A stretch of 11,396 nt of DNA, taken from contig JAEHDT010000090.1 of assembly GCA_016880225.1 (NCBI GenBank), forward strand, positions 1-11,396, in the 5' to 3' direction. This stretch comes from Gemmatimonadota bacterium (GTDB taxonomy: Bacteria > Gemmatimonadota > Gemmatimonadetes > Gemmatimonadales > GWC2-71-9). Under the pieces are notes generated by a model that was not told the origin of the DNA, did no database searches, and worked only from the letters and a program-made list of their open reading frames with translations. This document shows positions 1 to 6,002 of the stretch, in pieces. Made by a program: the position numbers and the translations under genes. Position 1 is the first letter of the stretch, and the number at the start of each line of letters is the position of its first letter.

Positions 1-405
1 CATCTGGAGGTGCACGCCTCGCCCGTGGACTCGGTGTCGTTGATCGTGGACCCGAACGAGCGATTCCCGAAGTACACGGTCAACCCCGAGCTGTGGATCC
101 GTCCGCTGCCGGGCACCGGCATCGTGGCCGGCCGGGTCTGGGACGCCCAGGGCCGGCCCGCGCCGCACGTACGAGTGTACGGGGTGATCAAGGCCGAGCC
201 GCAGGAAACGCCGTACTCGTACGCCGAGACGTACGGTGAGCACAATCACCCCGACCCCGCGTACGGTGAGCACTTCGCGGTGTCGGATGTCCCGCCGGGC
301 GACTACACGCTCGCGCTGGTGGTGGGGGGGAAGCGGATGACCCGCCGCGTGCGCGTCGCCGCCGATCGTGTCACCTGGGTGGAGTTCGGCTCCCGTGCAC
401 ATTGA
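1..405 (+). CDS. C-terminal fragment of a probable M23-family metallopeptidase with a carboxypeptidase-regulatory-like tail
   Basis: The reading frame is open from the first base, so the gene starts upstream of the window. The first visible residues are HLEVHASPVDSV. M23 (LytM-type) peptidoglycan endopeptidases end their catalytic domain with a conserved HLHxEV motif, so the edge appears to cut through it, leaving the last zinc-ligand histidine. The phrase VNPELWI just after fits the 'DP..yl' ending of that domain. From about residue 38 of the fragment the sequence (GTGIVAGRVWDAQGRPAPHVRVYGV, then VSDVPPGDYTLALVVGGK) reads as a carboxypeptidase-regulatory-like beta-sandwich, common on secreted proteins. 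Between the halves of that domain lies a YGEH...YGEH loop encoded by a short DNA duplication. It likely acts in the periplasm or at the cell surface, but the signal peptide and most of the catalytic domain are out of view. The M23 call rests on a four-residue motif and is tentative; the tail domain is firmer. Confidence 0.6.
   Translation, partial: HLEVHASPVDSVSLIVDPNERFPKYTVNPELWIRPLPGTGIVAGRVWDAQGRPAPHVRVYGVIKAEPQETPYSYAETYGEHNHPDPAYGEHFAVSDVPPGDYTLALVVGGKRMTRRVRVAADRVTWVEFGSRAH
230..273 (+). repeat. 14-bp direct repeat, 30-bp period, inside the peptidase tail
   Basis: CGTACGGTGAGCAC occurs at 230-243 and again at 260-273, exactly 30 bp apart and therefore in frame. It encodes the two YGEH tetrapeptides. 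It looks like the remnant of an in-frame 10-codon tandem duplication. Confidence 0.75.
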
Positions 406-997
406 GTTGACGGAGATGCTCCGCTGCCCCGAGCGGCATGCCGAGGCGTTTTTGGTGATGTCGACGGGCGAGATGACCGGCCGCATGGTCCGCTCCGGCG
501 TGCTGGGATGTCCGGTGTGCGCGCGCGAGTATCCGATCGTGAAGGGCGTGGTGTACTTCACGGGCTCTCCGGTCGCGCCGCCGCGAGCCGCTCCCCGGCC
601 CGCGACGTCAGTCGATCCCGACACGCTCCAGGCGCTCCTCGATCTCAGCGGGCCCGGCGGCTACGTGGTCCTGCTCGGCTCGGCTGCTCGTCACGCGGTC
701 GGGCTCGCGGGCCTGATGGACGGAATTCACTTCGTCGGTGTCAACGCCCCTGGCGACGTGGAGGAGCTGCCCGTGTTGAGCCTGCTCCGATGCGAGGCGG
801 TGATTCCGCTGCGGCAGGCGATGGCGCGCGCGGTGGTGGTGGGGCGCGACCGGCTCGACGCGCGCTGGCTCGCGGAGGCGCAACGGGTCCTCCTGCCCGG
901 CCGCCGGCTGGTGGTGGAAGACGATCGCGCGGCCGTGCCGGAGGGGATCACGCGCCTGGCGTTGGGGCAGGGGCTGTTGGTGGGCGAGCGGCGCTGA
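395..997 (+). CDS. Trm112-like zinc-ribbon protein with a degenerate methyltransferase-like C-terminal domain
   Basis: The protein is 200 aa from a GTG at 395, chosen because the zinc-ribbon sequence begins directly after it (HIELTEMLRCPERH); GGAG at 381-384 lies 10 nt upstream. An ATG at 416 is an alternative. Residues 1-55 resemble the Trm112p family: C11-x3-H15 as the first knuckle, C39-x2-C42 as the second, then the family-typical YPIVKGVVYF. After a Pro/Ala linker (about 57-73), residues 75-195 have the rhythm of a Rossmann methyltransferase. GGYVVLLGSAARHA stands where the SAM-binding glycine motif would be, HFVGVNAP where the acidic strand 2 would be, and WLAEAQRVLLPGRRLVVED matches the usual 'EA.RVLKPGGRLVV' strand. 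The catalytic glycine pattern and strand-2 acidic residue are absent, so SAM binding is doubtful. The gene overlaps the upstream peptidase gene by 11 nt and is probably co-transcribed with it. The zinc-ribbon call is fairly safe; the degenerate-methyltransferase reading is inference. Confidence 0.7.
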   Translation: MHIELTEMLRCPERHAEAFLVMSTGEMTGRMVRSGVLGCPVCAREYPIVKGVVYFTGSPVAPPRAAPRPATSVDPDTLQALLDLSGPGGYVVLLGSAARHAVGLAGLMDGIHFVGVNAPGDVEELPVLSLLRCEAVIPLRQAMARAVVVGRDRLDARWLAEAQRVLLPGRRLVVEDDRAAVPEGITRLALGQGLLVGERR

Positions 998-2821
998 TCA
1001 GGCGTCCGTCGAGCCGGGGGTCTGCTCCGCCTCCCGGTACGCGCGGTCGATCAGATCCCTGTAGTTCTTCTCCACCTGGCGACGCTTGACCTTGAGCGAC
1101 GGGGTGAGCTCGCCGGACTCGATGGTGAAGTCCCGCTCGATCAAGAGGACCTTCTTCGGCATCTCGAACTTGGCGAGCCCGCGCAGGCCCCCCATCACCT
1201 CGCGCTCCATCTTGGCCTGCAGATCGGGCAGGGCGAGGAGCTCGCCCGGGGACGCGTAGGCGAGGTTTCGTTCCTTGGCCCAGCGCTCGAGCTGCTCGAA
1301 GTTGGGCACGACGAGGATGATCGGGAACTTGCGCTGGTCGCCGAGCACCACGGCGTTTCCCACGAACTTGTTCAACCGCACCATGTTCTCGATCGGTTGC
1401 GGCGCGATGTACTTCCCGCCGGCCGTCTTGATCAGGTCCTTCTTCCGGTCGGTGATCTTCAGGTAGCCATCCGGGTCGAGCTCGCCGACGTCGCCGGTGT
1501 GGAACCAGCCGTCCGCGTCGATCGCCTCGCGTGTCTCCGCCGGCATGTTGTAGTAGCCGCGCATGATGTTGGGGCCCTTGGCGAGGATCTCGCCGTCTCC
1601 GGCGATCTTGATCTGCACGCCGGGGATGGCCTTGCCGACGGTGCCGAAGCGCGGCCGCTCCAACGGATTGAGCGTGAGGACCGGCGACGTCTCCGTCAGC
1701 CCGTACCCTTCGATCACGGGGAGCCCGGCGCTGTAGAAGAACCGGCCGATCTCGGCCGAGAGCGGGGCGCCGCCCGAGACGAACAGCGTGATGCGGCCTC
1801 CGGTGCGGGCCCGCAGCTTCGAGAACACCAGTCGATCCGCGATCGCGTGGGCGAGCTTCAGCCCCACGGGGACGACGATGCCGGCCAGCCGGTGCGCCGC
1901 CCAGCGCTCGCCGACGCGCTTCGCCCACAGGAAGATGCGGCGCTTCGCCGCGCCGCCGCTGAGCGCGTTCTCGAGGACGCGTGCGTACACCTTCTCATAC
2001 ACGCGCGGCACGGCCACCACGACCGTCGGCCGGACCTCGAGCAGGTTCTGGCTGAAGGCGTCCACCGATTCGGCGTAGGCGATCGTGACGCCCACGTGGA
2101 AGAAGTAGTAGTCCACCATGCGCTCGAGGATGTGCGACAGCGGCAGCAGGGCGAGGCAGGTGTCGCTCTCGCTCACGCGCAACACCTGCACCGACGCGAT
2201 CACGTTGGAGCAGATGTTCTCGTGCGTCAGCATCACGCCCTTGGGCTGGCCCGTCGTCCCCGAGGTGTAGATCAGGGTCGCGAGGTCGTCCGGCCCGATG
2301 CGCAGCGCCTCCGCCTTGACGCCGGGATGCTTGCCGGCGGCGGCCCGGCCCTTGACCTCGAGCTCGGCGAGGCTCACCACCCCCTCGTCGCCCGCGGGCG
2401 CGTCGAACACGATCACGTGCCGGAGCGCCGGCAGGCCGCCGCGCACGGCGCGGATCTTCTCGACCTGCGCCGGCGTCGAGCAGAACACCGCGGCGGCCCC
2501 CGAGTCGCGCAGGATGTATTCCACCTGGTTGGCCGGCAGCGTGGGGTAGATGGGGACGTCGACGCCGCGGGCGCACAGGCAAGCGTAGTCGGCGATGGCC
2601 CATTCGAGCCGCGTCTCCGCGAGGATGGCGATCCGGTCGCCCGGCTCGAGGCCCAGCTCGCGCAGGCCGAGCGCCAGCGCCTCGATGCGGGCCGCCGCGT
2701 CGCGATGCGACATGCCGCGCCACGTGCCCCCGGCCTTGTAGCGGAACGCGGCGGGATGCGCGCCGTAGCGCTCCACGGCGTCGTAGAACAGGTGCGTCAG
2801 AGTGCGGGGAGGGACGCTCAT
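998..2821 (-). CDS. Long-chain fatty-acid--CoA ligase (AMP-forming acyl-CoA synthetase)
   Basis: This 607-aa enzyme belongs to the ANL superfamily and activates long-chain fatty acids to acyl-CoA through an acyl-adenylate. Its length fits the FadD15-like/long-chain subgroup. Motifs in order are the ATP P-loop YTSGTTGQPKG (185-195), the substrate-side PLSHILER (227-234), the A5 motif YGLTETSP (373-380), HTGD (441-444) with the ATP-ribose aspartate, DRKKD (458-462) at the domain hinge, and GGKYIAPQPIEN (468-479). In the mobile C-terminal domain, LTPSLKVKRR (572-581) holds the lysine expected to serve adenylation. There is no membrane segment or signal peptide, so it is cytosolic or peripherally membrane-bound. 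The ATG overlaps the lipoprotein stop as ATGA, and GAGG lies 8 nt upstream, so translation is probably coupled. It is the last gene of the operon, and its TGA abuts the stop of the convergent Trm112-like gene. Substrate chain length cannot be read from the sequence. Confidence 0.95.
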   Translation of the reverse strand: MSVPPRTLTHLFYDAVERYGAHPAAFRYKAGGTWRGMSHRDAAARIEALALGLRELGLEPGDRIAILAETRLEWAIADYACLCARGVDVPIYPTLPANQVEYILRDSGAAAVFCSTPAQVEKIRAVRGGLPALRHVIVFDAPAGDEGVVSLAELEVKGRAAAGKHPGVKAEALRIGPDDLATLIYTSGTTGQPKGVMLTHENICSNVIASVQVLRVSESDTCLALLPLSHILERMVDYYFFHVGVTIAYAESVDAFSQNLLEVRPTVVVAVPRVYEKVYARVLENALSGGAAKRRIFLWAKRVGERWAAHRLAGIVVPVGLKLAHAIADRLVFSKLRARTGGRITLFVSGGAPLSAEIGRFFYSAGLPVIEGYGLTETSPVLTLNPLERPRFGTVGKAIPGVQIKIAGDGEILAKGPNIMRGYYNMPAETREAIDADGWFHTGDVGELDPDGYLKITDRKKDLIKTAGGKYIAPQPIENMVRLNKFVGNAVVLGDQRKFPIILVVPNFEQLERWAKERNLAYASPGELLALPDLQAKMEREVMGGLRGLAKFEMPKKVLLIERDFTIESGELTPSLKVKRRQVEKNYRDLIDRAYREAEQTPGSTDA

Positions 2822-3561
2822 GGCTGGAACCTCACGACGAAAGTGACCGGCGAGCCCGGCACGGGCGTGCCCACGGCGCGGCGCGCGCTCGCCGTCACGA
2901 CCACGCTGTCCGGACGCGGCGGCGCGATCAGGCGCACCCGCACGGCGGCGGTGCCGTTGGCGTCCGTCGCGACGGTATCGGTCGTGACGAGGGCGCGGGC
3001 CGTGTCGCTCGTGACCAGGGTGACCGCTCCCGCGGCGACCGGATCCGTGATCGCGTAGACGATGGGCCGGCGGGGGAGGGGGACGGTCAGGGGGTCACCG
3101 CCGCTCGCGGACTCGATCGTATCGGCGATCTGCACCGTGAGCGAGTCGGAGAGGGAATCGGGCAGGGTCACGGTGTCCGCCGTGGTGCCGGGCGCGAAGA
3201 GCGTGTCCGCCGCCGCCAAGGCCCGCAACGAGACCGGATCGCTGAACAGCGTGCCGCCGCGGGCCAACAGGCGGCCAATGCTTCCCGCATGGTGCACCAC
3301 CGTCGTGCCCGTCGTGCTGTCGAGCACGGTGAGGACGGCGGTATCGAGGGTGGCCCAGACGATCGCGACCGCGACGGAGTCGCCGCGGCCGTCGAGCACC
3401 CGCGCGCGGGGCGCGAGCGTGTCGTACTCCTCGAGTGAGTCCGGGGCCGTCACCTCGATCGCGATCACGCGACCGAGCTCGGGCCCGAGATGGCAGCCGC
3501 CCAGAGCCGTGGCGAGCGCGAGGATGCCGACGCCGGCCCGGCTCGGGGGCCGGCCGGTCAG
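2818..3561 (-). CDS. Putative lipoprotein with Ig-like (Big-type) domains
   Basis: From a CTG at 3561 the protein is 247 aa and begins TGRPPSRAGVGILALATALGGC. That is a compact lipoprotein signal: positive n-region, hydrophobic residues 9-20, lipobox LGGC with C23. Residues 31-115 look like a bacterial Ig-like (Big2-type) domain: a VxAPDSL opening, ARVLDGRGDSVAVAIVWATLD and a closing LLARGGTLFSDPVSLRAL. An Asp/Thr/Ser-rich linker follows (116-165), then a second Ig-like sandwich (166-247) with ATDANGTAAVRVRL. It is presumably lipid-anchored and periplasmic or surface-exposed. The frame stays open to a GTG at 3639, but that start would overlap the TPR gene by 82 nt and bury the signal peptide behind 26 extra Arg/Pro/Gly-rich residues. 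GGAGG stands 4 nt before the CTG, which overlaps the TPR stop as CTGA. The downstream overlap with the acyl-CoA ligase gene is ATGA. The domain type is moderately sure, the start less so, and no specific function is evident. Confidence 0.75.
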   Translation of the reverse strand: MTGRPPSRAGVGILALATALGGCHLGPELGRVIAIEVTAPDSLEEYDTLAPRARVLDGRGDSVAVAIVWATLDTAVLTVLDSTTGTTVVHHAGSIGRLLARGGTLFSDPVSLRALAAADTLFAPGTTADTVTLPDSLSDSLTVQIADTIESASGGDPLTVPLPRRPIVYAITDPVAAGAVTLVTSDTARALVTTDTVATDANGTAAVRVRLIAPPRPDSVVVTASARRAVGTPVPGSPVTFVVRFQP

Positions 3562-4016
3562 GGCGCCTCCGCCGCGGCCGCCTGGGGTGGCCCCGAGGCA
3601 CCGAGGTCGCGCAGGGCGAGCGTGGCGTGCTCGATCCACTTCTGCGCGTCCGGCCCCTTGGGCGGGTGCGCGAGGAAGGCCCGCAGATGCTGGGCGGCGC
3701 CGTCGGGGTCGCCGCGCTTGAGCAGCAGGAACGCGAGCCCGTAGTGCGCGCCCGCGAGCTCGCGATCGAGCTCGAGGGCGCGGCGGTAATGGCGGATTGC
3801 CTCGTCGATGCGCCGCGTCTTGGTGAGCGCGATCGCCATGTTCTGGAGAATACGGGCGTCGTTGGGATGGTCGCGCAGCGCGAGGCGGTACGACGTGAGT
3901 GCCGCGTCGTAGTCGCCCTGGCGTTCGAGGGCGAGCGCCTCGTTCAAGTAGTCGAGGCGCTGGGGTTTGAGATCATCCGCGGCCGAGCCGCCGAGCAGGC
4001 GGCGCCAGAAACCCAT
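3558..4016 (-). CDS. Small TPR-repeat protein
   Basis: The protein is 152 aa from the ATG at 4016 (MGFWRRLLGG). A TTG at 4052 would add 12 residues, but it lies on the candidate -35 element, so the ATG is preferred. Three tetratricopeptide repeats follow one another: about 21-53 (LNEALALERQGDYDAALTSYRLALRDHPND), 54-87 (with NMAIALTKTRRIDEAIRHYRRALELD) and 88-121 (HYGLAFLLLKRGDPDGAAQHLRAFL). The TPR signature residues (G/A at position 8, A at 20, P at 32 of each unit) are visible. The C-terminus is Ala/Pro-rich. The N-terminal amphipathic stretch FWRRLL could touch a membrane, but there is no cleavable signal. It is the first gene of the operon with the lipoprotein and acyl-CoA ligase and overlaps the former by 4 nt (CTGA). 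TPR proteins are protein-protein scaffolds; the partner is unknown. Confidence 0.9.
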   Translation of the reverse strand: MGFWRRLLGGSAADDLKPQRLDYLNEALALERQGDYDAALTSYRLALRDHPNDARILQNMAIALTKTRRIDEAIRHYRRALELDRELAGAHYGLAFLLLKRGDPDGAAQHLRAFLAHPPKGPDAQKWIEHATLALRDLGASGPPQAAAAEAP

Positions 4017-4022
4017 GGGCCG

Positions 4023-4052
4023 AAAATAGCTTGCGGCCTCGTGAGTTTGCAA
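4023..4052 (-). promoter_or_regulatory. Candidate promoter of the TPR-lipoprotein-acyl-CoA ligase operon
   Basis: On the minus strand, TTGCAA (4052-4047) and TATTTT (4028-4023) are separated by 18 nt and each matches the sigma-70 consensus at 4 of 6 positions. A transcript starting about 7 nt downstream of the -10 would begin at or next to the ATG at 4016, and no Shine-Dalgarno sequence is present. This is a prediction by eye. Confidence 0.45.
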
Positions 4053-4060
4053 TGTAGCTT
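4031..4060 (+). promoter_or_regulatory. Candidate promoter of the phosphoribosyltransferase-tldD-tldE operon
   Basis: TTGCGG (4031-4036), an 18-nt spacer and TAGCTT (4055-4060) precede the ATG at 4069 by 8 nt. There is no Shine-Dalgarno sequence between the -10-like hexamer and the ATG, so the transcript may be leaderless. The element interleaves with the divergent TPR promoter. The same TAGCTT-N8-ATG arrangement recurs at 11255-11271. Confidence 0.45.
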
Positions 4061-4068
4061 CTCACTCC

Positions 4069-4626
4069 ATGCCCGCCCCGCCGCCGCCCCGCACGCCGCC
4101 GCCTCGCAACGCGCGCACGGTCCACAAGCCGCCGCACGGCGTTCTCGAGGTGGACTGGCCGTTCTTCGGCGAAATGTGCCGGGCGCTGGCCCTCAAGATC
4201 TTCCGCGAGTACGACCCGGACGTCGTGATCGGCATCGCCCGCGCCGGCGTCATCCCGGGCGCAGTGGTGGCGAGCATCCTGCAGCGCGACTTCGCGTCGA
4301 TGGCCATCTCGCGCACGGAGGCGGGGGGCCGGCCGGTCGTGATCGCCGGCCCGCCCCGTATCGTGACCGGCCGACGCGTGCTGATCGTGGACGAGACGTG
4401 CGACTCGGGCGCCACCATGAAGCTCGCCCTCAACGCGGTGCGCGAGCTCAAGCCCGCCGCCGTCAAGACCGCCGTGTCGTTCCGCACCGGGCCGTTCCAG
4501 CCCGACTTCTACGCGCTCGAGACCGGGAACTTCATCATCCTCCCCTGGGACCGCGAGGTCATCATCGACGGGGAGATCGTGGTGCGGCCCGATTACGCCG
4601 CGAAGCTCAAGGAACTCGGGGGTTGA
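4069..4626 (+). CDS. Purine-type phosphoribosyltransferase (COG2236-like)
   Basis: This 185-aa protein is a type I phosphoribosyltransferase, an enzyme class that transfers the ribose-phosphate of PRPP to a base. The PRPP-binding motif is VLIVDETCDSGAT (104-116), with the two acidic residues D108 and E109 and the small-residue loop. IGIARAGVIPGAVVA (54-68) corresponds to the pyrophosphate-loop strand usually read as 'GIARGG'. NFIILPWDRE (154-163) resembles the hood segment in which an aromatic residue stacks on a purine ring, here W160. This favours a xanthine/hypoxanthine/guanine type of salvage enzyme over a pyrimidine one, but the base is not settled. The first 23 residues are Pro-rich and probably disordered; the family-like fold starts at about LEVDWPFF. 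It is the first gene of the operon with tldD, overlapping it as TTGA. It is cytosolic, with no signal or membrane segment. Confidence 0.85.
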   Translation: MPAPPPPRTPPPRNARTVHKPPHGVLEVDWPFFGEMCRALALKIFREYDPDVVIGIARAGVIPGAVVASILQRDFASMAISRTEAGGRPVVIAGPPRIVTGRRVLIVDETCDSGATMKLALNAVRELKPAAVKTAVSFRTGPFQPDFYALETGNFIILPWDREVIIDGEIVVRPDYAAKLKELGG

Positions 4627-6002
4627 TCGACCGCCTCACCGCGGCGCTCGGAAACTCACGCGCCGACTACACCGAAATCCGCGTCGAACGCAGCTGGACC
4701 ACCGCCGTGACCTTCCGCGGGCGGCGGCTCGAGTCCGCCACGGCGAGCGAGGACCTGGGCGGCTGCGTGCGGGCGCTGTACCGCGGCGGCGGCTGGGGCG
4801 TCGCCTCGTTCACCTCGCTCGACCGACTGGAGGCGATGGTAGCGCGGGCCGCGGAGCTGTCGCGAGCGGTGTCCCTGGATCCGCCGATTCGTCTCGCCGA
4901 GGTCCGGGCCCAGCAGGCCGAGGCCCTGCTCGACCTCGATGGCGACGTGCGCGGCGTGCCGCTCGCGGACAAGAAGCGGCTCATCGAGGCGTACAACGGC
5001 GCGATGCTCGCGGTGAGCGACCGCATCGTGGACACGCTCGCCGCCTACCGCGACGAGGTGAGCGAGTACTGGTATGTGAACTCGGATGGCACCGTGCTTC
5101 ACGAGCTGCGCCCCGAAGTGACGCTCTCCGGCACCGCGGTGGCGCGCCGCGACGGCGTCATCGAAAAGGGGCTCGAGTCGATCGGGCTGCGCCGCGGGTG
5201 GAAGTCGGTACAGGGCCGGGAGCCGGGCTTCCGCGAGGTGGCGGAGCGTGCGGTCGCGCTACTCGACGCGCCCATGGTGCAGGGCGGCACGTATCCCGTG
5301 ATCCTCGATCCCGAGCTCGCCGGTGTGTTCATCCACGAGGCGTTCGGCCATTTGTCCGAAGCCGATTTCGTGTACGAGAACCCGCAGGCGCGCGACATGA
5401 TGACGCTCGGGCGCCGCTTCGGGAAGAAGGTCCTCAACGTGGGCGACAACGGCGCCGCCCCGGGGCTCCGCGGTACGCTGCCGTTCGACGACGAGGGTAC
5501 GCCCACGCAGGACACCGCCCTCATCACGGAGGGCGTCCTCGTCGGCCGGCTGCACTCGCGCGAGACCGCCGCCACCATGGGCGAGCGGCCCACCGGCAAC
5601 GCGCGGGCCATCTCGTTCCGCCACCCACCAATCGTGCGGATGACCAACACCTATATCGCGAATGGCCGGGGCAGCTTCGACGACCTGATCCGCGACGTGA
5701 AGCTTGGCGTGTACGCCTGCGGCGCGTTCGGCGGCCAGACGATGCTCGAGAACTTCTCCTTCACGGCGGCCTACGGCCGCATGATCCGCGACGGCCGCGT
5801 CGCCGAGCTCGTCAAGGACGTGGTGCTCGCCGGCAACCTGTTCCAGACGCTCGACCGGATCGACCACATCGCCGGCGACTTCCGGTGGAACGAGATGGGC
5901 GGCGGCTGCGGCAAGGGCGGGCAGTCGCCCCTACCGGTCACGGAAGGGGCGCCGCACGTGCGCATCGAAGAGGCGCTGGTCGGCGGCGACGTCGCCGGGT
6001 GA
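4623..6002 (+). CDS. tldD: TldD metalloprotease subunit
   Basis: The protein is 459 aa from a TTG at 4623, which overlaps the preceding stop as TTGA; AAGGA lies 9 nt upstream. The frame is open far upstream, but that part is antisense or out-of-frame to other genes and Arg-rich, so it is not coding. TldD is the zinc-bearing half of the TldD/TldE heterodimer, which degrades unfolded peptides threaded through its channel, matures microcin B17 and cleaves the CcdA antitoxin in E. coli. The zinc motif HEAFGH (HExxxH) is at 238-243, with H238 and H243 as ligands and E239 as catalytic base. C429 in EMGGGCGKGGQ fits the third ligand, a cysteine near the C-terminus of E. coli TldD. The N-terminal domain (about 1-200) has the usual mixed fold, with the family phrases YWYVNSDG (149-156) and GVYACGAFGGQT (362-373). 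The start codon of the partner gene overlaps its stop. This is a complete, apparently active copy. Confidence 0.95.
   Translation: MIDRLTAALGNSRADYTEIRVERSWTTAVTFRGRRLESATASEDLGGCVRALYRGGGWGVASFTSLDRLEAMVARAAELSRAVSLDPPIRLAEVRAQQAEALLDLDGDVRGVPLADKKRLIEAYNGAMLAVSDRIVDTLAAYRDEVSEYWYVNSDGTVLHELRPEVTLSGTAVARRDGVIEKGLESIGLRRGWKSVQGREPGFREVAERAVALLDAPMVQGGTYPVILDPELAGVFIHEAFGHLSEADFVYENPQARDMMTLGRRFGKKVLNVGDNGAAPGLRGTLPFDDEGTPTQDTALITEGVLVGRLHSRETAATMGERPTGNARAISFRHPPIVRMTNTYIANGRGSFDDLIRDVKLGVYACGAFGGQTMLENFSFTAAYGRMIRDGRVAELVKDVVLAGNLFQTLDRIDHIAGDFRWNEMGGGCGKGGQSPLPVTEGAPHVRIEEALVGGDVAG

Noticed and set aside
1397..3058. Long plus-strand open frame opposite the acyl-CoA ligase and lipoprotein genes
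   Set aside because: It is antisense to well-recognised genes, its product is Arg/His/Asp-rich low-complexity sequence with no family features, and long stop-free shadow frames are expected at this GC content.
3435..4622. Upstream extension of the tldD frame
   Set aside because: The extension runs antisense through the lipoprotein and TPR genes and out of frame through the phosphoribosyltransferase gene. The TldD family starts at the TTG at 4623 and the resulting 459 aa is of family length.
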